Positions 1 through 7,306 of a DNA stretch of 28,604 bases are shown piece by piece. The position numbers and the translations under genes are program-made. Source of the DNA: a virus; IMG/VR virus record IMGVR_UViG_3300008110_000301, positions 1 to 28,604 of that record. One strand, given 5' to 3'. How positions within the stretch are numbered: the stretch's first letter is position 1; the number at the start of each line of letters is the position of its first letter. The notes under the pieces were generated by a model. The model ran no database searches. It saw nothing but the letters and a program-made list of their open reading frames with translations, and had not been told where the DNA came from.

Positions 1-96
1 GATATGCAGGAGGCAGACCAGCCATCTGGTGTGATCTCCTGCGACTACGTGGTGAAGTATCGGACTCGAGTCGCTAATTTGGCGCAGAGTCCGTAG
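1..96 (+). CDS. 3' end of a head-tail connector or tail terminator-like gene (partial)
   Basis: The first 31 codons are open from the window edge and stop with TAG at 94-96. The readable C-terminus (ISCDYVVKYRTRVANLAQSP) looks like the last beta strand of a small tail-terminator or tail-completion protein. The position directly before the tail tube gene fits that role in lambda-like phages. The start and most of the protein lie outside the window, so the family assignment rests on context and a short fragment. Confidence 0.5.
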   Translation, partial: DMQEADQPSGVISCDYVVKYRTRVANLAQSP

Positions 97-104
97 TAGC
101 TACG

Positions 105-269
105 ATGATGGACGAATACAAAGGCCAGGGCGGCAGCTATCTGGTCGACAAGAAAACCGGCAAGCGAAAGCTCGTCGAGCGGACCCAGCCGGCTCCCCAC
201 CCCCAACCCGAGGTAGCCACCGATGGCATCAGTTCTGACACGCCGGCGTCTGATCCTGGCGAAGATTGA
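105..269 (+). CDS. Small hydrophilic phage protein overlapping the tail tube gene
   Basis: An ATG at 105 (or the adjacent ATG at 108) opens a 54-residue frame ending at TGA 267-269. It begins MMDEYKGQGGSYLVDKKTGKRKLVERT, is rich in Lys, Glu, Pro and Asp, and has no membrane segment. It begins eight bases after the preceding stop and its last 47 bases overlap the start of the tail tube gene in another frame. I do not know its function. Small charged proteins of this kind are common between the connector and tail tube genes. Its position makes it a likely expressed gene, while the long overlap leaves some doubt. Confidence 0.55.
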   Translation: MMDEYKGQGGSYLVDKKTGKRKLVERTQPAPHPQPEVATDGISSDTPASDPGED

Positions 270-1161
270 ATCGACCTACGCCACTGACTCCAGCCCGACC
301 GGCTCGAGCAATGCCATCTTGGTGCGCAACCTCGAGATCCAGCCGCTGGTCGCTGAGACCGTAAATCGCGACCTGGTGCGCCCTTACATGGGGCAAGCCG
401 ATCAACTGCTGGCGCAGACCAGGGTCGAGGTGACCTTCGAGGTGGAGCTGGCTGGTTCCGGCACCGCTGGCACCGCTCCGGCCTATGGTCCGGTGCTGCG
501 TAGCTGCGGCCTGTCTGAGACGCTGGTGACCAGCACCAGCGCCACCTACGCGCCCGAGAGCACTGGCTTCGAGAGCTGCACCATCCACTACCACGAGGAT
601 GGCATTCGCCACAAGCTGACCGGCTGCCGCGGAACTTTTGAGGTCTCCGGGGAAGTTGGCCAGATCCCGCTGATCAGCTTCACCATGACGGGCATCTACA
701 ACGCCCCGACCGATGAGACGCTGCCCACCCCGACCTACGCCAACCAGGCCACCCCGCTGATCTTCAAGCAGGGCAACACCACCAACTTCAGCGCTTTCTC
801 CTACAGCGGCTGCCTGCAGAGCTACAACTTCAGCATGGCCAACGACGTGATCTATCGCGAGCTGGTTGGCTGCGCGAAGGAGATCATGATCACCAACCGG
901 GCGCCCAGCGGCACCATCGTGATCGAAGCTCCGACCATCACGGCCAAGGACTTCTTCACGATCGCTACCGGCAGCAGCACCGGCAGCATCACCTTCCAGC
1001 ACGGCACCACCGGCGGCAACATCGCCACGGTGACCACTGCCCAGTCCGATCTGGGCAACCTGACCTATTCGGATCAGGATGGCGTGCAGATGCTGAACAT
1101 GCCGTTTATTGCGGTTCCGACCAGTTCGGGCAATGATGAGTTCAGTCTTGCCTTTACCTGA
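223..1161 (+). CDS. Major tail tube protein
   Basis: This 312-residue protein begins MASVLTRRRLILAKIESTYA. It should be the tube subunit that stacks around the tape measure to form the non-contractile tail. The N-terminus with a conserved 'LAKIE-TYATDS-PT' segment, the beta-rich middle with small Ser/Thr/Gly-rich loops and the final strand region are typical of phage tail tube proteins of the Phage_tube family. The position immediately before the two tail assembly chaperone frames and the tape measure supports this. The start is fixed by the conserved N-terminal segment and follows a long out-of-frame overlap with the small gene at 105-269. No catalytic motif is expected or seen. Confidence 0.85.
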   Translation: MASVLTRRRLILAKIESTYATDSSPTGSSNAILVRNLEIQPLVAETVNRDLVRPYMGQADQLLAQTRVEVTFEVELAGSGTAGTAPAYGPVLRSCGLSETLVTSTSATYAPESTGFESCTIHYHEDGIRHKLTGCRGTFEVSGEVGQIPLISFTMTGIYNAPTDETLPTPTYANQATPLIFKQGNTTNFSAFSYSGCLQSYNFSMANDVIYRELVGCAKEIMITNRAPSGTIVIEAPTITAKDFFTIATGSSTGSITFQHGTTGGNIATVTTAQSDLGNLTYSDQDGVQMLNMPFIAVPTSSGNDEFSLAFT

Positions 1162-1163
1162 CC

Positions 1164-1508
1164 TTGGCGTTTGTTCTTAAGCAGTCGGACACCTACTCGT
1201 GGCCGGTCGCCTTCGATCTTCCTGTCGATGGTGGCCGCCATGAGCGTCAGACCTTCGATGGTGAGTTCAAGCGCCTCCCACAGAGCCGCATCAGGGAGAT
1301 CGGCCAGCAGATTGAGGCTGGCGAAATTATCGACGGCGCGATAGCTGCGGAGGTGCTGGTCGGCTGGTCTGGTGTGACCGATGGCGATGGCAAGGATGTG
1401 CCCTTCAGCCAGAAGGCGCTGGATCAAATGCTGGACATTCCGCTGCTGGCGACGGCTGTGGTGATGGCCTACTTCGAGAGCCTGCAGGGAGCCAAGCGAA
1501 AAAACTGA
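1164..1508 (+). CDS. G: Tail assembly chaperone, G-like short form
   Basis: A TTG start two bases after the tail tube stop gives 114 residues (MAFVLKQSDTYSWPVAFDLP...). Short proteins here act as chaperones that coat the tape measure and recruit tail tube subunits; they are not in the virion. The fold pattern is a beta-rich N-terminus with charged loops ('RHERQTFDGEFKRLP') followed by a helical C-terminus ('PLLATAVVMAYFESLQGAKRKN'). The frame ends at TGA 1506-1508 directly after a canonical slippery heptamer, exactly as in lambda G. TTG is an unusual start, but no upstream in-frame alternative fits the spacing. Confidence 0.85.
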   Translation: MAFVLKQSDTYSWPVAFDLPVDGGRHERQTFDGEFKRLPQSRIREIGQQIEAGEIIDGAIAAEVLVGWSGVTDGDGKDVPFSQKALDQMLDIPLLATAVVMAYFESLQGAKRKN

Positions 1509-1537
1509 TCGAGGCCGCTGAGCATTGGGCAAGCGGT
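1499..1537 (+). promoter_or_regulatory. Programmed -1 ribosomal frameshift site for G/GT chaperones
   Basis: The heptamer A AAA AAC occupies 1499-1505, in register with the G frame (CGA AAA AAC, then TGA). A potential stem pairs GCCGCT (1514-1519) with AGCGGT (1532-1537), five Watson-Crick pairs plus one G-U, with a 12-nt loop. It begins eight bases after the heptamer, which is ideal spacing for stimulating a shift. A -1 slip on AAC continues into the frame that runs to 1834. The heptamer and stem are seen; use of the site is inferred from the lambda G/GT precedent. Confidence 0.85.
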
Positions 1538-1834
1538 GGCGTTGTGGACGAAACCGCCGACGATGCCGCGGCCTTTGGCTTTGACCTGCCGGATCTGCCG
1601 CCGCCACCGGATGAAGACTTCGGGATCCTCCCCGAGAACTGGCCGGTGGTGCAAATGTTCCTCCGTGTGCAGACGCAGTGGCGCACCACGATGAGTGGCG
1701 TGATCGGATTGGACTATGCAGCGGTGCGCTGGCTGTTTAAGCTGTACGACGTAGAGGAACCGCGCGCGCTGCTGGAGGACCTGCAAATCATGGAGGCCGC
1801 AGCGATGACCGTGATCAATAAACAGGGGGCATAG
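1505..1834 (+). CDS. GT: T-part of the GT tail assembly chaperone (DUF1799-like), read by -1 frameshift
   Basis: After the -1 slip the frame reads LIEAAEHWASGG and continues to TAG at 1832-1834, adding 109 residues to the 114 of G and making a 223-residue fusion. The first in-frame GTG (1544) would give a stand-alone 96-residue protein, but the residues before it are protein-like and the frame is open right back to the slippery site. The helical core ('WPVVQMFLRVQTQWRTTMSGVIGLDYAAVRWLFKLYDV') resembles the DUF1799 / tail chaperone T group. In lambda the T domain bridges the tape measure and tail tube subunits. The gene ends two bases before the tape measure start. Confidence 0.82.
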   Translation: MIEAAEHWASGGVVDETADDAAAFGFDLPDLPPPPDEDFGILPENWPVVQMFLRVQTQWRTTMSGVIGLDYAAVRWLFKLYDVEEPRALLEDLQIMEAAAMTVINKQGA

Positions 1835-1836
1835 CC

Positions 1837-3978
1837 ATGGCCATGAACATGGAGGCAATGCTCAAGATTCGAGCAAATGTCGTCGGAGAGAACAATATCC
1901 GCCGCCTTGGCAACTCCATGCAGGGAGTCCAAGGGCAGGTTAAAAATCTTGCAATGTCATTTGACGGCTTGCGCGCAGCCGTTGGCGGAGTCGCCGGTCT
2001 GATCGGTGGCGGTTTGATCATTAACAAAATTTTCGGAGATGCAGCGACACTAGAGAGCCAGGCTCGCAGTCTGCAGGTGCTAACCGGCAGCGCGACTCAG
2101 GCATCTCAAATCATTCGAGAACTGCAAAGCTATGGAGCACTGACTCCGTTTGAGTCGACTGAACTGATCGAGACGGCAAAGCGCCTAAATGCTTTTGGAG
2201 TTGAATCGAATCGAGTTGTTGATGTTGTAAAAACGCTCGGCGATGTAGCTGGCGCAACCGGCGCCAACTTAGGCGAACTCGCGACGGCCTATGGCCAAGT
2301 GGTTGCCAAAGGGCGACTGCAAGGCGAGGAGCTACTGCAATTCCAAGAGCGTGGCGTTGCGCTCTCGGCTGAGTTGCAGAAAATGTATAAGCTGCAAGGC
2401 CAAGAATTTACCAAGGCACTCGAAGGTGGAAGAATCAGCGCCCAGGCTGTTGAGGTTGCCATTCAGCGTCTTACCGCTGCCGGCGGCAAATATGCTGATG
2501 GTGCCATTGCTCAAAGCGATACCCTAAACGGCAAATTTAGCACACTAAAAGATAACATTACAGGTCTCTCGCAAACGATCGGAACAGTCTTGGGTCCGGC
2601 TGTTAAAAGAATCTTAGATTTAGCAATTAATGTAATTGATACAATCAATAAGGCCATCAAGCTGGCAATCAGTGGTCCTCAGCAGGCGGAAGCAACAGCA
2701 TCCGTTCGAGCCGGGCAGTTGCCATTTGGTGGACCCGCTGCCATCGATCGCATCATTGGCGAGCAGCGTCGGCGAGCGCTTCAGAGGCAAGCAGGGAGCG
2801 CCTTTTTAGGTGTTGGTTTTAATGAGCAAAACTTCATCAAATTGCTACAGCAGCAGCCTGAATTTTCTGCTCGCGGACAACGGCGCGCCGCGTTGCCAGC
2901 CATTCCCCCATTGTTGCCCGGTCGAGCATCAGGCAGTGATGCTGCTGAAAAAGAAAAAGCAGCACAAAAACGTGCTGAGGCTGAGCGTAAGCGAATCGCG
3001 GAAGGCATAGCATCTTCGCGTGAGTCACTAGCGCAATCGAGGGCGGAGCTGGCGATTCTTCGCGAAACCGATCCTCTCAGAAAAATCCAGCTCGAATATG
3101 CAGAGAGGCGCCGAGCCGTCAGCGCCGCGGCCGATAAGGAATTGCGCCAGCAGTTGCCCATTGAACAGCAAGCCAACATCCAGCGCACCAGATCGGTTGA
3201 GATTCAGAAGCTGCAAGTTCAAGAAACCAATGCGCTCATCGAGAAATTCAAGGAGCTGAAGGGCGCCGGCTTCGAGGCCGGCATGAGCGGAGAGCTGTTC
3301 TATGCGTCTGTACAGAAAACAACGTCGGCAATGGAAGACTTCCGTGCTGGCATCGGTTCCTACATTGAAAGCATCGGGACACTGGGCGCCAACCTGAGCA
3401 ATGTCACTCAGACCGCTTTTAAGGGTCTCGAGGATGCCATTGTCTCCCTGACCACTACCGGCACCTTTAGCTTCCGTCAGTTTGCACAATCCATCATCGA
3501 GGAGATCACCCGCATGGTCACCCGAATGCTGATCATTGCGCCTCTACTGCGATCTGTGCAGAGCATGTTCGGCGGTGGTGGCGGGGGCGGCTTGCTTGGA
3601 GTGGCCAGCACGCTGAGCAAGACCATCGGCTTCGGTGCTAGCGCGATGGGCAACGTCTTCGCCCAGAACGGCATCCAGAAGTTCGCCCGTGGCGGCATCG
3701 TCGACAAGCCAACGATGTTCCCCTTCGCCAATGGCATCGGCCTGATGGGCGAGGCCGGACCTGAAGCGATCATGCCATTGCGCCGTGGCCGTGATGGTCG
3801 CCTTGGTGTGCAGGCTGCGAACGGTGGCGGTGCGGTGAGTGTGACGGTGAACGTCGATGTTGCTGGCTCTAACGTGCAAGGCGACGGCAATCAGGCCAAC
3901 CAACTTGGTAAGGCCATTGGCATCGCGGTCCAGCAGGAACTGATCAAGCAGAAACGACCAGGAGGCTTGCTCAACTAA
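1837..3978 (+). CDS. H: Tape measure protein
   Basis: This 713-residue protein starts at ATG 1837, eight bases after an AGGGGG ribosome site (1823-1828). It sets tail length and probably helps DNA entry. The N-terminal part has the TMP repeat-type helical domain ('LNAFGVESNRVVDVVKTLGDVAGATGANLGEL...' about residues 110-170), with a hydrophobic segment near residues 46-67. A charged coiled-coil region follows (about 365-470). The C-terminus carries the lambda-type signature FARGGIVDKPTMFPFANG...MGEAGPEAIMPLRRG (about 610-655). By the lambda ruler rule of about 0.15 nm per residue, the tail would be roughly 100 nm long. The first two thirds use more AT-rich codons than the GC-rich C-terminal third, suggesting mosaic ancestry. 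Confidence 0.92.
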   Translation: MAMNMEAMLKIRANVVGENNIRRLGNSMQGVQGQVKNLAMSFDGLRAAVGGVAGLIGGGLIINKIFGDAATLESQARSLQVLTGSATQASQIIRELQSYGALTPFESTELIETAKRLNAFGVESNRVVDVVKTLGDVAGATGANLGELATAYGQVVAKGRLQGEELLQFQERGVALSAELQKMYKLQGQEFTKALEGGRISAQAVEVAIQRLTAAGGKYADGAIAQSDTLNGKFSTLKDNITGLSQTIGTVLGPAVKRILDLAINVIDTINKAIKLAISGPQQAEATASVRAGQLPFGGPAAIDRIIGEQRRRALQRQAGSAFLGVGFNEQNFIKLLQQQPEFSARGQRRAALPAIPPLLPGRASGSDAAEKEKAAQKRAEAERKRIAEGIASSRESLAQSRAELAILRETDPLRKIQLEYAERRRAVSAAADKELRQQLPIEQQANIQRTRSVEIQKLQVQETNALIEKFKELKGAGFEAGMSGELFYASVQKTTSAMEDFRAGIGSYIESIGTLGANLSNVTQTAFKGLEDAIVSLTTTGTFSFRQFAQSIIEEITRMVTRMLIIAPLLRSVQSMFGGGGGGGLLGVASTLSKTIGFGASAMGNVFAQNGIQKFARGGIVDKPTMFPFANGIGLMGEAGPEAIMPLRRGRDGRLGVQAANGGGAVSVTVNVDVAGSNVQGDGNQANQLGKAIGIAVQQELIKQKRPGGLLN

Positions 3979-4313
3979 TGACCACCTTCACCTACACGCC
4001 CAGTTTCAGCGCTGATTTATCGGAGGCGCCTACGGTGCGCACCGTTAAGTTCGGCGATGGATATGAGCAACGTCTTGCCTATGGCTTGAACACACAACCA
4101 AAGACCTGGCAGCTTCAGTTCAGCAATCGAGACGATACCGAACGAGACAACATCCTCACCTTCCTACGCGCTCGAGGTGCTACTGAGTCGTTTGACTGGA
4201 CTGATCCGAATAACTATGCCGGCAAGTGGGTGTGCAGCGAATGGCAGACCAGTCAGGTGAGCTGCAACTTCAACAACATCACAGCCACCTTCCGTCAAGT
4301 ATTTGAACCCTGA
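3978..4313 (+). CDS. M: Minor tail protein M
   Basis: This 111-residue protein begins MTTFTYTPSFSADLSEAPTVRTVKFGDGYEQRLAYGLN, the hallmark start of the phage minor tail protein M family (Phage_min_tail). It contains the 'TFLRARGATESFDWTDP' segment and ends in a beta strand (ATFRQVFEP). Its ATG overlaps the tape measure stop by one base (TAATG), implying translational coupling. In lambda, M is part of the tail tip assembly pathway and is added before L. Length matches the family. Confidence 0.9.
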   Translation: MTTFTYTPSFSADLSEAPTVRTVKFGDGYEQRLAYGLNTQPKTWQLQFSNRDDTERDNILTFLRARGATESFDWTDPNNYAGKWVCSEWQTSQVSCNFNNITATFRQVFEP

Positions 4314-5929
4314 TGGCGTATTCAGCCTGGGCTAGTTCAACCGTATACGTTGTTGGCAACATTGTCCGCGCCAGCAGCCTGCCCGGCACCGGCTTGGTGT
4401 TCAAGTGCATTGCGGCTGGTACGTCCGCCGCAACGGAGCCGACATGGCCAACGGTTATTTACACAACGCAAACGCTTGACGGCACCCAGTCCAATAAGGT
4501 CGGCTTTGTCGTAGATGGCACGGTGACGTGGGCGGCAATCATGGCCGTCTCGCAGGATCTCCAAGGCGCTGCACTATCGTCAATTATTGAGCTGTTTGAA
4601 CTGCAGCTTGATGCCACCCTGCATGGTGCCACTGATGTGTATCGCTTCCACGCTGGCGCCAATGCACTGAACACGCCAGGCGATGTGATCTGGAATGGCA
4701 ACGGCTACTTGCGCTATCCCGTGCAGGTCGAAGGCTTTGAGTGGAACGGCCAAGGTCAACTGCCGCGCCCGAAGCTGTCAATTAGCAACCTTGCCAACAC
4801 CATCAGCGCCCTGTTGTTGATCGTCAACGAGGAGACGCCTAACAACGATCTCATCGGCGCAAAGCTGACACGTATCCGCACGCTGGCACGTTATCTCGAC
4901 AACGTGAACTTTGAAGGTGGTGTGAACCCCAGCGGTGCTGTTGATCCCACCGCTGAATTTCCGCGAGACATTTACTACATCGCCCGCAAGTCAGCCGAAA
5001 ACCGCAACGTCGTTGAATTTGAGTGTGCCGCTGCATTTGACCTGCAGCACGTCAAGGCACCCCGCCGCCTGTGCATCAACAATGTGTGCCAGTGGACCTA
5101 CCGTAGTGCCGTTGGCTGTGGCTATGACCCAACGCAGATTGGACCGTTCTGGACCGCTGCCGATGAACCCGCCACCGAGCTGGCAACTGATGTATGCGGC
5201 AAACGACTTAGCAGTTGTATTTTGCGATTTGGTGCGGTTGACGTTCACGGTGATGTCACTAGCGGCAGCAATCTTCTTACAAATCTGACGACAGAAGAGC
5301 TAAACCGTATCCATATTGGCGATCCGATCAAGGGACTAGGTATTCCTACTGGTACAACGGTCACGGCGAAGGCGGATACCCAGCTCACCCTGTCCGCCAA
5401 TGCCACGGCAACAACCCTGATCACACGCAACGGCACGTTGACCGCCAAGGGCACTCAGATGACAGTCGCCAGCGTGACTGGTTTGGCTGCTGGCATGACC
5501 ATCACCGGCACCGGAGTCCCCACTGGCACGACCATCAAAAGCATCTCCGGCACCACGCTGACGCTAAGCATCGCCAGCAACAGCAACTACCTAACATCGC
5601 CAGTCACAAAGACTGTGCAGTACAAAGTTGTCGGCGGGAAGCCTCGTCTTTATATGTCCGACACCAGCAGCATTGCAGCAGGCAATCCAGTAACAGGGAG
5701 CGGCATCCCGACTGGCACAGAAGTTGTCGGCATTAGCACCAATAAGTTTGTTGAACTTACGAGCGAAACAAGTGCAGTGCAAAATACCAACTTCACGGCA
5801 ACGTTCTACACGCCGGCAACTTTTACATCGCAGAGCTATCAGTTCCGCGTTGATGATCGTTATGTAATTCGCCCTGATGGCATCTTGCCCTTTGGTTCGT
5901 TCCCCGGCGTTGGCACCATCAAGACATGA
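4313..5929 (+). CDS. L: Minor tail protein L with N-terminal binding-type domain and a large C-terminal insertion
   Basis: The protein has 538 residues against about 230 for lambda L. Residues 1-80 form an extra module ([14 protein letters not shown]...[12 protein letters not shown]...DGTVTWAAI) of the kind found on phage virion proteins and often suspected of carbohydrate binding. The L core follows (about 83-307), with Cys at 254, 259, 269, 295 and 302, four of which should hold the iron-sulfur cluster known in lambda L. The conserved C-terminal tail [10 protein letters not shown] is at 525-534, but about 215 residues with three beta-type repeats (GIPTGTTV at 343-350, GVPTGTTI at 401-408, GIPTGTEV at 464-471) are inserted before it. 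The start overlaps the M stop. Confidence 0.88.
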   Translation: MAYSAWASSTVYVVGNIVRASSLPGTGLVFKCIAAGTSAATEPTWPTVIYTTQTLDGTQSNKVGFVVDGTVTWAAIMAVSQDLQGAALSSIIELFELQLDATLHGATDVYRFHAGANALNTPGDVIWNGNGYLRYPVQVEGFEWNGQGQLPRPKLSISNLANTISALLLIVNEETPNNDLIGAKLTRIRTLARYLDNVNFEGGVNPSGAVDPTAEFPRDIYYIARKSAENRNVVEFECAAAFDLQHVKAPRRLCINNVCQWTYRSAVGCGYDPTQIGPFWTAADEPATELATDVCGKRLSSCILRFGAVDVHGDVTSGSNLLTNLTTEELNRIHIGDPIKGLGIPTGTTVTAKADTQLTLSANATATTLITRNGTLTAKGTQMTVASVTGLAAGMTITGTGVPTGTTIKSISGTTLTLSIASNSNYLTSPVTKTVQYKVVGGKPRLYMSDTSSIAAGNPVTGSGIPTGTEVVGISTNKFVELTSETSAVQNTNFTATFYTPATFTSQSYQFRVDDRYVIRPDGILPFGSFPGVGTIKT

Positions 5930-6639
5930 ACAAAACATCTCGCGCCGCTGCACTGGAGCACGCCAAGGCTTGCCTACCGAAAGAAGCCTGCGGCCTGCTG
6001 GTGGTCATCAAAGGCCGCGAACGCTACTGGCCGTGTAAAAACCTTGCCAATGCCGAGGACTTCTTCGTGCTGGACCCTGAGGACTGGGCAGCCGCTGAGG
6101 ACAAGGGCGAAATCACGGCAGTGGTTCACAGCCATGTGCTGATGCCGCCGACACCCAGCCAAGCCGATTTGGTGGCGTGCGAAAAATCCGGTCTGCCCTG
6201 GTACATCGTTAACCCGCAACTGGAGAGCTGGGGCGAGTGCAAGCCATCGGGCTACAAAGCACCACTGATCGGGCGGCAATGGGTGTGGTCGATCACGGAT
6301 TGCTGGACGCTGGTGCGCGACTGGTACAAGGAGGAATGGGGTCTGGAACTAAAGGATTGGGAACGTCCGTTAAACCCCATGGATTTCGTCAAAGCTCCAA
6401 TGTTTGATGACTGCTGGGCAGAGGCTGGTTTCCGCGAGTTGCGTGCTGATGAGGAACTGCAGGTGGGGGATGCTGTGCTGATGTCGATTGCTGATCGCGG
6501 CCTCAACCACGTCGGCGTCTACATCGGCAACCAAATGATCCTGCACCACCTCGGGGGACGGCTCTCAAGTCGTGACTTGTATGGGGAATGGCTTTTACAA
6601 TGCACAGGAAGGAGGCTGCGCCATGCTTCGCGAGATTAG
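5926..6639 (+). CDS. K: Tail assembly protein K (JAMM protease plus NlpC/P60 hydrolase)
   Basis: This 237-residue protein joins two enzyme domains as in lambda K. The N-terminal MPN/JAMM domain has E20 and the metal motif H68-S-H70-x7-S78-x2-D81. The C-terminal NlpC/P60 peptidoglycan peptidase domain has catalytic C126 (ITDCWTLV), H195 (LNHVGVYIG) and a further His pair at 207-208. K is needed for tail tip assembly, and its hydrolase may open the wall during DNA entry. The ATG lies inside the L stop (ATGA overlap). All key catalytic residues are present, so both domains look active. Confidence 0.92.
   Translation: MNKTSRAAALEHAKACLPKEACGLLVVIKGRERYWPCKNLANAEDFFVLDPEDWAAAEDKGEITAVVHSHVLMPPTPSQADLVACEKSGLPWYIVNPQLESWGECKPSGYKAPLIGRQWVWSITDCWTLVRDWYKEEWGLELKDWERPLNPMDFVKAPMFDDCWAEAGFRELRADEELQVGDAVLMSIADRGLNHVGVYIGNQMILHHLGGRLSSRDLYGEWLLQCTGRRLRHASRD
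6609..6615 (+). promoter_or_regulatory. Strong Shine-Dalgarno deciding the start of tail protein I
   Basis: AAGGAGG lies seven bases before ATG 6623. It is one of the best ribosome sites in the window. It favours the start at 6623 over the longer GTG start at 6572, which would overlap K by 68 bases and lacks such a site. Confidence 0.75.
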
Positions 6640-7306
6640 GCTCTACGGCAAGCTTGCCAAATTCGTCGGCCAACGCAGTTTCCAGGCAGCCGTCAGCAAC
6701 GCCGCCGAGGCAGTCCGTTTTCTGCTGGCAAACTTTCCCGGCTTGGAACAGCACATGGCGGATCAGCACTACAAAGTGCTGGTGGGTGACTGGTCGTTGA
6801 CGCTGGATGAAATCCACAACCCAGCCGGTCAGCAGGTGATCAAGATCGTGCCCGTGGTTGGTGGTGCGGGTGGGGGTGGCGGAACTGGCTCGATATTGGC
6901 AGGGATCGGGTTGATCGCTGCTGCGATTGTTTTGGGACCAGCGGCAGGCGGCTTTCTTGGTTTGGGTGCTGGCTTGGGTGGCTCTGGTGGTGTTGTTGCT
7001 GCCACAAGCGTTGTTGGTTCATCGTTTGGTTTGATCGGTGGCGCAGCAGCATCTGCGATTGGTTTTATGGGTGCGGCTTTGGTGCTTGGCGGCGTCGCGC
7101 AGATGATCGCCCCAACGCCCTCGACCGCATCTGTTAATTCTGTTGGCGGCACCAGCGGCAGCTCAGATCCCCGCGAAAGTTACAGCTTCAACGGCGTGCA
7201 AAATACGAGCCGCCAAGGTGTACCAGTTCCCATCATTTTTGGTGAGGTTATTTGCGGTTCAATTACCGTAAGTGCCGGCATTGATGTTGCACAGGTGAAG
7301 GTCTGA
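6623..7306 (+). CDS. I: Tail assembly protein I
   Basis: With the start at ATG 6623 the protein has 227 residues. Residues 1-80 form a ubiquitin-like domain ([16 protein letters not shown]...[10 protein letters not shown]). A long Gly/Ala-rich hydrophobic stretch follows (about 85-155). The C-terminal piece [35 protein letters not shown] is the lambda tail I signature. It works with K, L and J to build the tail tip initiator. The gene overlaps the end of K by 17 bases and touches J through TGATG. The length and domain order match the family. Confidence 0.88.
   Translation: MLREIRLYGKLAKFVGQRSFQAAVSNAAEAVRFLLANFPGLEQHMADQHYKVLVGDWSLTLDEIHNPAGQQVIKIVPVVGGAGGGGGTGSILAGIGLIAAAIVLGPAAGGFLGLGAGLGGSGGVVAATSVVGSSFGLIGGAAASAIGFMGAALVLGGVAQMIAPTPSTASVNSVGGTSGSSDPRESYSFNGVQNTSRQGVPVPIIFGEVICGSITVSAGIDVAQVKV

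Noticed and set aside
229-1002. Long leftward open frame opposite the tail tube gene
   Set aside because: It mirrors the codon pattern of the tail tube gene; the protein is Gly/Ala/His-rich without a recognisable fold, and the forward gene is certain.
3477-3890. Leftward open frame opposite the tape measure C-terminus
   Set aside because: The opposite strand encodes the conserved FARGGI/MGEAGPEAIMPL signature, so this frame is a shadow.
6572-6622. Longer GTG start for tail protein I
   Set aside because: AAGGAGG sits seven bases before ATG 6623, where the conserved protein begins; the extension overlaps K by 68 bases.
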